Of a stretch of 64,000 nucleotides of DNA, positions 34,741 to 45,654 are shown in pieces. The stretch comes from Platerodrilus igneus (lineage: Eukaryota > Arthropoda > Insecta > Coleoptera > Lycidae): positions 7,838,001-7,902,000 of the forward strand of contig JARFIW010001104.1 in NCBI GenBank assembly GCA_036346225.1, given 5' to 3'. Both the position numbers and the translations under genes were made by a program. The notes beneath the pieces were generated by a model. That model searched no databases, had not been told where the DNA came from, and was given only the letters and a program-made list of their open reading frames with translations. Position 1 is the stretch's first letter. Every line of letters starts with the position of its first letter.

Positions 34741-35750
34741 TTTCATGCCCCATTCTCCTCACGATTTACCTAATATTTTTGTTCTCACCATCAATTAGTA
34801 TCTTTAATTACTTATTCCTTCTCTCATATAGTATATAATTTCTTACACGTTAACTTTACTTACCTTAATTTAGCTATCTTTTTCTTCTGGTTGACTTTTC
34901 CTTCACCATACCCTTAGATATATATCACTTCATCCTCTACACCCCCCCAATATAGCTCTGTCGTTTCATTTAATTAACCCTTGAAATTTTCCTATTACAT
35001 ATTGTTCTTTCTTTAGTATTTCTCTTATATGGTTTAATTGAAAGGTAATTGTCGTAACTTTGGTTGAAATAACTCATTGAATTTTTATGACTGGTTTTAG
35101 CTGATGTTGAGTGAATGCTTTCTTCTTTGGGCTCACATAGGACACGCGCGATCTATGCCATTGAAAGAAATAGTTCATATTCGCAGTTGCAAAAGCTAGG
35201 ATTGTCTATTCCGTGTGTTTTTCCTCTGAATTATTGCAATCGCCCACATTATACTACATCATTATACTACAACATTATTCCTTCCTTTTTCTACTAAATC
35301 TACATAACTTATAAACTTTTTTTTCGTTATTTTTTATTGAACTTTGTGGTGAGGTGCTATTGTTTTCTTATTGTTATTTTATTAAATTCTCGGTTGTTTT
35401 AGCATATGGGGACAGTGTATCTGTATTTAACTGCTTATAATTGGGCATTTTGTGTGTTTAGGGTGCTACCGATTTAAAAACTACCTTAAAACAGTTTGTT
35501 TTGTGTGTTTGTATCTGTGAAGATACTTTTAAGTTGTCGTGTCTATCTTTGTCTGATTTTCTTATCGTAGTCGAAGCACTCGTTAGGAAAATTATCGTAC
35601 TAGTTCACTTAGGAGTCTAGTGAATTTTAAAATGTGTATATCTTATCTTGTCGGATTAATATCGCAGGTGGTCCTTCAGACTACGCTGTGTTTTATAGGG
35701 TCAATCCCATTTAAACGGCTCTACTGGAGCCACTCTTTTGTTGTTATCAT
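34741..35750 (+). other. Element C 3' non-coding region
   Basis: No envelope or other recognised ORF follows integrase. The DNA is T-rich and the longest open frame is about 60 codons. Confidence 0.6.
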
Positions 35751-35754
35751 TGTC

Positions 35755-36190
35755 TTGGGTAATAACTAGGCCAATATCTTTGTCTTCTTTATTATCTTCG
35801 ATAATACCTTTAGGTTTAATATCGTTATCTTATTGATTACCCTTAATAATAACCTTAGTTTATTATCGTTATCTTACCGATTACCGTTAGTAATAATTTT
35901 GGTTTAATTTATCGTTATCTTACCGACTACCGTTAGGAATGACTTCGAGTTATTTCGCGTTATCTTACCGGTTATCTTGAGTAATAACTTCTGTTTAAAT
36001 TCATGTTACCTACTATCTCTTATAATCACTTTAACTTAATATCGTGTTATCTTATCGAGTATCTCAAATAATAACTAAAGCTTAATACCGTTATCTTATT
36101 CATTACCTTTGAGGATAACAACTTAAGCTTAATATCTTTACCTTATCTATTATCTTTAACATCAATTTGAGATCTTATCTTATCTTTTAT
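35755..36190 (+). repeat. ~55-60-bp degenerate tandem repeat in element C tail
   Basis: About seven or eight imperfect units follow the order (t/a)ataacttt, ggtttaatatcg, ttatcttaccg and attaccgtta. Clear copies start near 35815, 35865, 35910, 35955, 36045, 36085 and 36130. It lies between pol and the 3' LTR. 36191-36839 continues with no recognised feature, and I found no clean polypurine tract before the 3' LTR. Confidence 0.65.
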
Positions 36191-36839
36191 CGTCCTAACG
36201 TGTGGTATATATGACCAGACGTGGGAATTATCTTTCTGAAATTTAAGTGAAAAAGCTAACCCGATTTAGAAATGTAATTTGTCAGGTTAGCATATAAGGA
36301 TTTAGTAGGCGGTACTTTTGGTAAATTTGTGGATTCACAACTGTGTCATGGACAAGTTAAATGTGCATCGGAGGAAACCAAAGTACCAGAAACAAAATTT
36401 GCTAGAGTGCAAGTGACGCACTCTCATGAACTTTTTTAAATTTGGGCACTTCTTGCCAAAAAAGAAGAATAGTTTGATGCGACACTCATGTGTGTTTGCA
36501 TATAAGAACTATATGTTAGCTTTAGTTAGATAAGTTAGATAGGTTTAGATAGGTTAGGCGACTTGTCGCACCCGTGTTAGTTTAAGCAGTGTTTCATGCT
36601 CCCCGACAAATTTGTGCTGTCGGTAAGTAGTGTAGTCAAAGACTATCGGGCTACCTATTCCGTTTCCTGGTACTTCGGTAGACGTGCTATCGGTCGAAAA
36701 ACCAGGTGGCGCCTTATATAAACATTTTGTAGGTTTTAAGTTAGGGTTTATGTAGGGTAGTAAGGACTTAGATTTTAAGCTGTTACTGTGCTAACAGACT
36801 TTTTCTTTTTAAGTTTTTCTTTTGTGGCTTTGTCGCGAT

Positions 36840-37534
36840 TGTTACGTGCAAACTGAATTTGCACTTTAACATTTTATGTTAAGTAGTTTTTAATGTGCGG
36901 AAGCTTCCGCCATAATTTTAAATACGCAAGACGCGCGAACATTTTTAAATGAACTGGGCGGGGCTTCCGGTACGTCACAATAGTGCAATTGGCAAGTGTG
37001 AATTATCCCCATAGGGGTAAGGCAATGCTACAAAAGAGTAGGGAGTTCCGCGGTTCTCGCGCGGAAACGTGGCTTTTTTTACGCCGAACTTTGAAGTGAA
37101 CAGTCGTGCCGGGTGTCGTGTTATCTTATTATGTAGATTTCCTTATCTTGAGTATCTTTCCTTAATTCCCTATTCCCGTCTTCCACTGCATATAGGAACG
37201 GAGATGACCCTGGAGCATCCCATGACCCCGAGATAATTTGAATGTCCAACTCTACCAGCAGCGATGCCGAGGTTACCGTGGCGGATTTCCTGCCGGTTAG
37301 CTGATCCTTCACGTGAGTAGATTGTCTGGTTTTTATTGTTTAAATTTTATGTACCTTCTCTTAATTATGGCGCAATATAAATTATCAGTGACGTCATGTG
37401 TATCTTATGAACTTTGGTAATTGTATTACCGGCTTTTAAGAGCCATCTATCGCCATTTCAATGTACCAGAATCTAAGCGTAACATTTTGTTAACTGCATT
37501 ACCGACCAGGTAAAACTGTAAACGAAGTGTAGCA
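36840..37534 (+). repeat. Element C 3' LTR
   Basis: 695 bp, matching 28838-29534 nearly base for base. Visible differences are run lengths (for example one T fewer before aatgtgcgg, one C fewer in cttccgcc, one T more in ggtttttattg). Confidence 0.92.
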
Positions 37535-37715
37535 AAGTATAGTAGTAGCCAGACCTTTATTAATTTAATATGCACTACACGTATTTCGCGTTAATAAATA
37601 GAAAGCCACTACTACTAATTTACACGTGCTAGCACTATATTTACTGTATTATGAACATATCTAATACTCACATAAAAAAACTTTACTATAATGTTGGTCT
37701 ATTGTAGTAAAGTAG

Positions 37716-37765
37716 TATAAAAGCGACGAGAAGACAAAGAGACCATTAATAAATTTTTATTCAGT
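37716..37765 (+). promoter_or_regulatory. Possible core promoter
   Basis: TATAAAAG at 37716-37723 and TCAGT at 37761-37765, about 47 bp apart, which is longer than the usual ~30 bp. It lies directly upstream of the open frame at 37782. Confidence 0.3.
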
Positions 37766-37781
37766 ATCTATATCGTTCAAA

Positions 37782-38105
37782 ATGCTACCCCCGGACTCAC
37801 TTCACGTGAAAAGCCTATTTTCAAATTTAGATTCTACAAATTTTGATACAACTGTGTTGAAAATTCCTGAAATTTATTCTGTCTACGTGCCGTACGTATC
37901 CGAAATCGCTCCCACCTGTCGCGTTTGTCTACGTTTGGAAAACTGTCGGTTCTTAACCAATGGTAATATTCTTTGTCGTCATAAAACTCCGCCTAAACTA
38001 TCTTTATCTCTGTCTGATGCATGGCTGCTGTCGCGTTCAAAACTCCACTTGAGTTATACAAAATCGATATTGCTGACAATCCATCTTCACTCCACGTGGA
38101 TATAG
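37782..38105 (+). CDS. Unrecognised 107-aa open frame (doubtful gene)
   Basis: Open from ATG 37782, preceded by TATAAAAG at 37716. The middle has CRVCLRLENC and later ILCRH, giving a C-x2-C...C...C-x-H pattern that could bind zinc. The start CRVCL is common in ZAD-type fingers, but the rest of a ZAD is not evident. The last third (LSLSLSDAWLLSRSKLHLSY) is low in character. It lies in the same intron and strand as element C, 250 bp past its 3' target duplication. It may be a captured promoter-exon, a transposon leftover, or chance. I assign no function. Confidence 0.25.
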   Translation: MLPPDSLHVKSLFSNLDSTNFDTTVLKIPEIYSVYVPYVSEIAPTCRVCLRLENCRFLTNGNILCRHKTPPKLSLSLSDAWLLSRSKLHLSYTKSILLTIHLHSTWI

Positions 38106-38109
38106 TACG

Positions 38110-38686
38110 TGCGTTTTAAATATCAACGCTTTTATTTCTGTCTCTATCGGTAGTATATAACCGATCGTGCATCTCCCTTGCTTTTTAAGAACTTTGTTAG
38201 CTTCTTATTCAAACCAAACTGACGGTTGAAAATACTTTCTATGAAGTCCTGTCTTAATATGCTCATAATTTCGACGAATGTAACTTTTTTTAAAAACGCA
38301 GGTGTTCGTTAATTATCGACCGTTTACCACAACAATTCTTAGATTTTATTTATATTTCCTGGTATTTGTATAAAACTGACTTTTGCTTGTTACAACGAAC
38401 TTTTGCCTTGGAATTATTGATTTTTTTCCCCTAGTGGGTTTTCTTATGCTTTTACGTGTTGGAAAAGTAAATTATAATTAATTATGCGTATTCTATTTGT
38501 TTTAAAACTGTTTTTCTTTAAGTACCTTTTAATCTTTCAATTATTAATTATAAAAATACGTCAATACTTATTCGTTCTCCCTAAATGAATTAAATAAATT
38601 TTGCGCGTAAATAATTTGTTCTTTTCTCTATACAAGGTGGTTGAAATTGTATTGGTTACCCCAAATTTAACCCTTTGAATCCACAA

Positions 38687-38689
<3 letters not shown>
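38110..38689. other. AT-rich intron DNA, no feature recognised
   Basis: No repeat or coding frame recognised before the (AT)n tract. Confidence 0.4.

Positions 38690-38749
<60 letters not shown>
38690..38749. repeat. (AT)n microsatellite
   Basis: About 60 bp of AT dinucleotides. Confidence 0.95.
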
Positions 38750-38751
<2 letters not shown>

Positions 38752-38826
38752 GTGAATATGTAACTCGTATTGCGATAAGGGTGACATTTTATTGATCATA
38801 TAGTAGATGGATATTAGGAAATAGTA

Positions 38827-39687
38827 CGAGATCTAACAATTACGTAATGAAACTGATTTTTTTGCCGCGCATGTGACAACACTGAGAATCGGATACTTCG
38901 GTTTGTTAATCTAACCTTAATCTATTAATAGATGAATTTGCAACTTCCGTAGGATTGTTAGTTCTCCAGTTGTGTTGTATTGCTGAAGTCTGTGTGTGTG
39001 TGGTGTGTGTCGCGAAAATGGAATGACGTAATATCGAACAATGATATACACGATCAAGTTTTGTGTGAAATGCGGAGAATCTGCGACGCACACGTTAGAC
39101 AAAGTGGCTCAAGTGTTCGGTGATGAAGCAATGAGTCGTGCACAGCTATTTCAGTGGCACAAGGACTTTAAAAACGGTCGAAACAGCGTCGCAGAGGAGC
39201 TATTTCTTTGACTCATTATGCACAACATAAGGAGATTGGCCCAATTGACAGACCGTAAATTAACAATTCTATTTCGGAATACTCAAACGGTTGCAAAAAA
39301 GAGTCGATAGCGTCCGTCCAAACATCACAAACACATAGATCCTTCATAACGACAACGCGCAATGTTACCAGTCTGACGCATTTTTTGACCTCAAAAACAT
39401 TTCAGTGTTGCCTTAGGCCACGCATTTTCTCCGTTTCCCCCGGTCAAACCAGTCATGAAAAGAATCCCATCTTGAGTCGATAACTGAGATTCCAACATTC
39501 CTGACAAGGGTACTGCACGGTTTGTCAGTAGAAATGTTTCAGAAGCGTTACAAAAACTTGAAAAAGCGCTGGACTCAGTGTGTAGCTGCCCAACAGGAGT
39601 GTTTTGAAAGGGATCATATTTATGTACTTTAATTTTTAAATATACGTGTTTTTTCGATCAGTCTTATTACTCAATTGTCAGACCTCG
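38827..39687 (+). mobile_element. Mariner-family transposon remnant
   Basis: Inverted termini cgagatctaacaattacgta (from 38827) and, reading in from 39687 on the other strand, cgaggtctgacaattgagta, continuing as atgaaactgat / ataagactgat. Both sides are flanked by the TA target duplication typical of Tc1/mariner. The element is 861 bp, shorter than the ~1.3 kb usual for mariner, so it is internally deleted. Confidence 0.85.
39041..39630 (+). pseudogene. Mariner transposase remnant
   Basis: DDE transposase that cuts and pastes mariner elements. The N-terminal helix-turn-helix part is readable from ATG 39041: IKFCVKCGESATHTLDKVAQ, VFGDEAMSRAQLFQWHKDFK, NGRNSVAEE, then a stop near 39210. The middle (catalytic) part is scrambled by indels. 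A C-terminal piece starts at 39533 (MFQKRYKNLKKRWTQCVAAQ then ECFERDHIYV). Inactive. Confidence 0.8.
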
Positions 39688-40926
39688 TATAAATGATAAT
39701 CTCCGAGGCTTCTTTAGTTTCTTTCTTCAAACAGTGTAAGAATGAATGGATTTTTGAAGAGTTAGTTTAATATCAAACAAAAAATGAGACACGGCTGTGT
39801 TATGTCTACATGATTGTTCAATGTTTCATGAGCCATGCATGTATGAAGGCAAATGGTGTACTTATGAATTATGTGAATATAAAATTATTACTGTTTGCCG
39901 ACGATGCTTTTTTATTATCGAAAATTGAGGTCGATTGCAAAATATGTTAAATAAAGCGAGTCAGGTGTCGACTAAAATGGATCTGCTGATAAATGTACCA
40001 AACCTAGGGTACTTGTTTTTAATAGGAATGAAAAGACTGTGGAAGAACCAAATGACTTTGTGTATCTGGAAAAGAGTTTTAGAAGAAACGGATAAGGAAA
40101 CTGAAAGCAAGGTGAATTCTGATTGACTGCAAAATATGTTAGTAAAATAAGTGAGGTGTTGACTAAAATGGATGTGCTTATAAATGTATCAAACACTAAA
40201 GTACTTATTTTCGATAGGAATGTAGAGACTGTGGAAGAAGTTTATAATTTTATGTATCTTGGAAAGGGGTTTAGAAGAGACGGATGGATGAGGAAATTAA
40301 AACCAAGGTAAATTCCTTCCATGTAGTAATAGGGAATATGTGGTTTCTTGTCACCAATGAAGTGGTGTCAAAACTTGCAGAAATAGCGGACTGGAGGAAG
40401 TTAATTATGACGTTATAGTATGGATGTGAAACGAGTTAGTCAGGGCAGGCACAAGACCCTGAATAAATGCAGTTAGTATGAAAGTTTCCAAAAGAGTACA
40501 TGGTAAGCCTAAGAGAGATATGATTAAAAAATGGGCAATGCATTTTTGTGGTTTGAAAACAAAATTAACAAAGATCAGTATGATAAAAACATGTTGTGAT
40601 GATTTGGTCACGTAGAAAGAATGAATGATGAACGTTTAGTGAAGAAAGTAAACAAAGAATGGGTGAACGGTTCGAGAAGAAGACATAGGCCACGAAACAC
40701 GTAGTTGGACGCGAAGGATAAAAGTATGAAAAAAGAGAAACGACGGATTCATAAATATTAACATGCCAAAAAGCTTAAAACAAGAAGGTGGTGAAGGAGA
40801 TTATTTATGGAGTAAGAAGGTTCTAGAAAATAAATTAAAAATTAATATTTAAAACACAAATGTTTCACAAAGCCTGCCTACCCCTTTTAGAGAATGGTGT
40901 GATGGGTATGTATGCATATACGTATT
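39688..40926 (+). repeat. Repeat B copy 2: non-LTR RT-derived unit
   Basis: Begins tataaatgataatc immediately at the mariner's right TA and ends near tatgcatatacgta, the same two boundaries as copy 1 (21463-22692). It contains the same RT-like debris (DDAFLLSKIE-type segment near 39900, YGCET near 40430, GHVERMNDERLVKKV near 40605-40650) and the same internal ~192-bp duplication (units from 39937 and 40129). 40927-41287 holds nothing recognised. Confidence 0.75.
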
Positions 40927-41308
40927 AGAATGACCGTTGACGTTTTTTACATAGAAGTGAATTGTTAAATTTACTTCTAAGTAATGTAATGTTAATTCCT
41001 CAAATTATAAAATTAGTTGCATCATTGCATTGGTTGCTTTTAGCAAAATACTGCAAAACCTCTGCTTTTCTCGCATTTATAAATATTTTATAAAATGTGT
41101 TACAATTATCGATTATGATTCATATTACTGTTTAACAAAATTTAAAGGAAAATTGTGGTAGCATTCGATAATTATAATACAAGTGCAACTGGGCGACGAA
41201 TTCAAATTTATTGCCCACAAGCAACTATTCCCATTTTCTTTCTAATCCTAACCTCAAATTTTGCGCAAGAGTCAGTTGACAATCCTAATGTTATATACCT
41301 GTTTGCAG

Positions 41309-41584
41309 ATTATCAGTGGAAAATATTGCGAATGCGATAACTATTCTTGTAACCGTGTTAATGGTCAGATTTGTGGTGGACCCGATCATGGGACGTGCGT
41401 TTGCAACAAATGTATATGCAACGAAAATTGGACTGGCGACGACTGCAGCTGTTCTACATTGCCATGTGGTAAAGGTATTAGCATTTACGCAGATTTTATT
41501 TGCTCTGACGCAGGCAAGTGCGTTTGTGGTAAATGCGTTTGCGACAAATATCGTCATGGAGATGTTTGTGAAATGATGGAGTAA
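41309..41584 (+). CDS. Split I-EGF gene, terminal exon (modules 1 end, 2 and 3)
   Basis: 92 codons after a good acceptor (cctgtttgcag|att), phase 0, ending at TAA 41582-41584. It starts IISGKYCECDN, whose first cysteine closes the module begun in the exon at 23729. Then come two full eight-cysteine I-EGF modules, with CGGPDHGTCVCNKCIC and SDAGKCVCGKCVC. The 17 cysteines here plus 5 in exon 1 make an even 22. The IxSGKxCECDN stretch is typical of integrin beta chains, where it also follows a CxC-x(n)-E segment as here. Read from an in-frame ATG at 41288 it could be a separate gene with a weak 7-10-residue leader, but the cysteine count and phase favour the joined form. It is a secreted protein of unknown function. 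Confidence 0.78.
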   Translation: MISGKYCECDNYSCNRVNGQICGGPDHGTCVCNKCICNENWTGDDCSCSTLPCGKGISIYADFICSDAGKCVCGKCVCDKYRHGDVCEMME

Positions 41585-41627
41585 TATTTTTGGTGTTTAA
41601 AGTTTGTTCAACTCTTGTAAATCTTGT

Positions 41628-41633
41628 AATAAA
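41628..41633 (+). terminator. Poly(A) signal of the split I-EGF gene
   Basis: AATAAA 44 bp after the stop codon, followed by a T-rich stretch (ttacttgttttttattg). Confidence 0.65.
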
Positions 41634-41639
41634 TAGTAT

Positions 41640-42644
41640 CTATCTTACTTGTTTTTTATTGTGAGACAAACTATCTGTTACGTTCCAAGCTGTGCTTATG
41701 ATAGAATCGGGATTGAGTACTTTGACATGTTCTCTTGCTAATCGTAAATGACTAAAGCTATCAAAATAGACTGCTAGCGAACCCACTTCTTTTTGTACGC
41801 ATTTAACACTCAGTTGAAGTAATGCAACTCAATTTTATATTAATTTAACATATGTGGTTTATTTCTCAAACATTACTCAGGCGCCTCTGCTGTGCTCGCT
41901 AATTTTTAGGCTTTGTTAATAAAAAAACTTCTCTCTACCTGTAACGTCAGCTGCAGTTGTGTTATGGTATTTATTTAGTCACGGGTGTTATTAGCTAAAA
42001 AACATATTTCTGACGGTACCTGCCGCTGTATTTATTTAGTGTATAATAATATAGCTGCATTTTAATATTTCTTCTTGGTTACATTAATTTAGTTTACTTG
42101 TTAAGGTATTTATAAGTATAAATTTATAAGTGCTGCAGCTAATAAGCTTATGATATTAAGTCTTTGTATATTACAACATTATTAGATCAGGATATCTTAA
42201 TCCGTACTATTCAAAACATGAACTAAAACATCTCCAACAGCACATAGGTTACTTTTTAATATTAGGAATAGGGGATTTTGTAATCCGAACGGAAAAGCTT
42301 TATTTTCCCCCATGATTAATTATTTAGGTTATTACAATAAAACTGCAGATTCCTGTTCTTACGTATTGTAGGAGAGAAACCTACAATTTTATTGTATGTA
42401 TTCGTTTAAGCACGTATTGTCTAGGCCTAAAGGAAGGTGTGGTCGGTGCACTTAGTCAATGATAGACATTTATGATGGTGGGGACACCGAGAAGTTTATG
42501 GTAAAGGCGTTTTAAACTAGGACGTGACTTCCAAATACCGGACGGTATCGATCTACTAAACGCGAGTGCGTTTTAATTGTAAGGTGTATCTTTTGTATTC
42601 CCTCATACCTGTCCAATTACTTTAACAATGTCTTGTGTTTCCTA
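41640..42644. other. No feature recognised
   Basis: AT-rich intergenic DNA with no coding frame or repeat matched in the window. Confidence 0.4.
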
Positions 42645-42784
42645 GCCGAGTAGGTACAACACACTTCGATCCAAGAATCTGAAGAAACAGACTTTCATGG
42701 AACCCTGATCTACCTGAAGACTTTAACGGTGATTTTCCACTGAAGCGACGAGTAGAAGATGCCCTGGCTACAGCTATTAAACCA
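42645..42784 (+). other. Exon-like open segment between splice-like sites
   Basis: tttcctag at about 42645 and the donor-like ccaa|gtaagt at about 42785 bracket a segment. From about 42695 one frame reads SWNPDLPEDFNGDF then PLKRRVEDALATAIKP. The composition looks coding, but I do not recognise it, and the first part of the segment has stops in that frame. It may be a decayed exon. Confidence 0.25.
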
Positions 42785-42939
42785 AGTAAGTCTTTAGCAT
42801 TTTTTTAATTGCTTTCTTGTACCGTTTGATGGCAATAATTTGCGACCAAATCGGGAGCGTAATAAATTACGTCCAGAGTTAACGTAATAATTGACGCCAA
42901 ACGGGCATGAATATTTCGTAAAAGGATGTATTTAAATCA

Positions 42940-43180
42940 GAAATGGCAAAATAAAACACTTGATGATATGATGCTACTTTTTACTACAAACGAGCTACAT
43001 ATCACTGACATAAACATAGAAACTATTGATCGCTGTCACAGAAATGGTAAAACAATTTAAAAACGTCCTAGTACCGTTATAGTAAAATTTGCATCCTATA
43101 GATGTCGGCAACGCATATGATATAAGAAAATGCGCAAAAGGTCTAAGTATGTTCTTACCATAGATAAATAATAGGAGATC
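42940..43180 (+). pseudogene. LINE ORF1-like remnant
   Basis: Broken plus-strand frame with LHITDINIETIDRCHRNGKT, KRPSTVIVKFASYRCRQRI and KKMRKRSKYVLTI. The sequence I-x-x-x-DRCHRxG...RPxxVKFxSYxxR is the pattern of the RNA-binding ORF1-type (transposase-22-like) proteins of some insect LINEs. Two stops interrupt it. No endonuclease or RT follows; 43190-43611 is AT-rich without features. Confidence 0.45.
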
Positions 43181-43611
43181 ATCCGTTGGATAGGGAAGTA
43201 TGGAAACTAAATTACGCGCATATTCAGTAGCGCATGAAGGCGCTGCAGTATCATCGAAATATATTTAGCCTACGTATGTTTCCGCTTATGAATGAAGAAA
43301 TAGAAACAACCTAACCTCTATCCTACTTGTTTTATTTGGGAATGCCATCATTTTGAAATTATTCTAAGGTATATGCGGTAGCATGGTATTATTGTTTATT
43401 ACTAAATTTAAAAAATTGATGTTACAGGTATTCCAGTTTTTAAATCAGTGTTTAAAATTGTAATTATTATACGGTTTTAGTATAGTTCTTGTTTACGCCG
43501 TTAAAGAAAATAATTTATTTTATTTATAATAGAAAACTTTAATTTGCATTAATGTTAAGGTTATTTAAGAATAGATGGCATTAACAGTTGTTTTATTTAA
43601 TTTAAATATAT

Positions 43612-45470
43612 TGTAGCAATTTTATTTTCTACCTAATATATATATATATATCTGTATAATCAATCCTTTTATTAAATATTAAATAATATAATACATTATA
43701 ATGTTATCCAATCCACTTAATTTAATAATATCTATTGTCCAATAAAGAACTCGTATTTAGTTCATGTTAAAAGTTAAATTCTACGGAGACAATATAAAAG
43801 CTTTTGTTTGGTATCCTTCTTAAAGCCCCCTCTACTCAATAACCGCTAGGTATCGCTGTTACTGGGCAGCAACAAGCTCGGCTGGTACTTCTAACACAGC
43901 TGGGGTTCAAGCAGGTCGATAGTTGTTCTTAGGAGCGATGTCCGTGATTGATTTTTGGTGTTGGAAGCGTGCACGATGGAAGATTGCTCGTGGAAGCTAT
44001 CTTCATAAATTGTTTTGGATGGTCCATTTGTTTGTTGAAACCAGTCGTGAAGAACGATGAAGTTTTTGTTAAAAGACCATTAGGAACAGTAAGTGAATTT
44101 GTTTCTATAATAATATTAATTGAAATTTTCAGTGTAACTTTGGGAATAATAATAATTTATTTTAAAATATATTGCAACGTAAACTATAAATAAGTAATTT
44201 TTCTGAATGGTATTCATGCGAAATTGAGGAAAACAATTATATTCTTGTATAATATGGAATCACATATATAAATTTATTCAAGTTAATTACAAACAACATC
44301 AGTTTTCTCGTGGTGAGAATTACTCCTGGAACATCTGTAAATTGAAACGCAGATAATGGAAGCCAAGTGACGTGTTTCTCGTGTATGCAGCGCAGCTGTT
44401 CGTTTGGAATGGAATTTTCCGTTGTCATCACATATGTCAGCTTTCAAGCAAGTATTTAGGTGCAAATTGGAGTTCTGGTATGTACAAAAAATTATGTTCG
44501 TATGTTGTTTAAACTGTCGACGTAGTAACGAGATAAATTTTACTTTATCCGACTTGTGTTAACTTTGAACAGGTCAAAGACAGACCTCACTTATATTTTT
44601 CGTAGTCATACGATATGAATCTGTAATTTGTTTCTACATAATTTTTTATTAACTCAATGAAACATCAGAAGATGTCACTACTAATTAAATAAAGTAAATT
44701 CTTACAACTTTAATTTTTAGAAATCAAATCTTTACATTTGATATTTTATGAACAAGTTATCTGTAATTATTTACTGTGAAATTAAGGTAAATTTACCATA
44801 ATTAACGCTTTCTATAAATAAGCAATTTTATGCTTTGTCAATTTGTTACATAAACCTCATTAAATATTAATTGGTACGGATATATTCAGTACCATTGTAA
44901 TTAACTCTTCCTAATTTAAATTAACTTATAAAGGAAGACATATTTTTTGTAGAAAATTACATTATTGAATACCAGTTGAATAGATTCTTATTTTCGGACT
45001 AAAGACTATTTTTATTTAAGAGGAATGAAAGTCGATTCGGATTGTATTTAATTATTTTTGAGTTTGAATGCACAAACAGTGTTTTTCTTTGTTTAATTTG
45101 TTCACAGGTGCAGTGCAGGATTGCTAAGGTCAAGGTCGAGCCATAAGGTAAGACACTTTAAAGATTAAGTGGTCTTTAAAAATTATATAGCGGTTATAGG
45201 AGAAAGGTTTCCGCATTAGCCTTGTACAAGGGACTTGTATTAGGTCTTCTCAGTATAAAAAAATACGGTGGCGCTTTATTTTTATTATTAGTGGTTGCAA
45301 TTACACCCCGACCCACAGCTCATTCTCTACCCAGAGCATATAGTTCGACTAGCCGCTTTGCCTTTGAGATTTCCTCAACATAGAGCCACCTTCCATCTTA
45401 ATTTGCCGTGGGCTCCTTTTTAATTATCGGAAATTCTCGTTAAACTAAAATCAGAATTTAAAAGGCTACA
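43612..45470 (+). repeat. Element A' 5' LTR (full, ~1.86 kb)
   Basis: TGTAGC ... GCTACA termini form a perfect 6-bp inverted repeat. The conserved LTR open frame is at 43948-44193. It is followed by aat and agcgcccagcgtgtaggc (primer-binding region, 45474). Confidence 0.88.
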
Positions 45471-45654
45471 AATAGCGCCCAGCGTGTAGGCCTCGATTGC
45501 TGTACCAATTGTATAAACACATAAAGTATAGGCTTCGATTGACTTTGGTTGTTTACACTTGTGATTTGTAATTCATTTACCCTCAGATTGGTTTAGTCTA
45601 TTGATGTTGTTGTTCAATTGAGTTTAATTTGTAATTAGTTAGTTAGTCTATTCC

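Larger units (their letters stand above)
28838..37534 (+). mobile_element. Element C: complete Ty3/gypsy LTR retrotransposon
   Basis: 8.7 kb element with the order 5' LTR, primer-binding site, gag, protease, reverse transcriptase, RNase H, integrase, a 2.1-kb non-coding tail and 3' LTR. The LTRs (697 and 695 bp) differ mainly by single-base changes in homopolymer runs. It is flanked by a perfect 4-bp target duplication, AAGT at 28834-28837 and 37535-37538, which proves the boundaries and a fairly recent insertion. It sits in the same orientation as, and inside, the intron of the split I-EGF gene. There is no envelope ORF. Confidence 0.92.

Noticed and set aside
34741..36839. Possible envelope gene in element C
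   Set aside because: No open frame above about 60 codons, no signal peptide or transmembrane pattern; the region holds a minisatellite instead.
41261..41308. Independent start of the second I-EGF exon (TTG 41261 or ATG 41288)
   Set aside because: The upstream residues form only a very short leader and overlap a good splice acceptor. Cysteine parity and phase favour joining to 23729-23890. Kept as an alternative in the exon entry.
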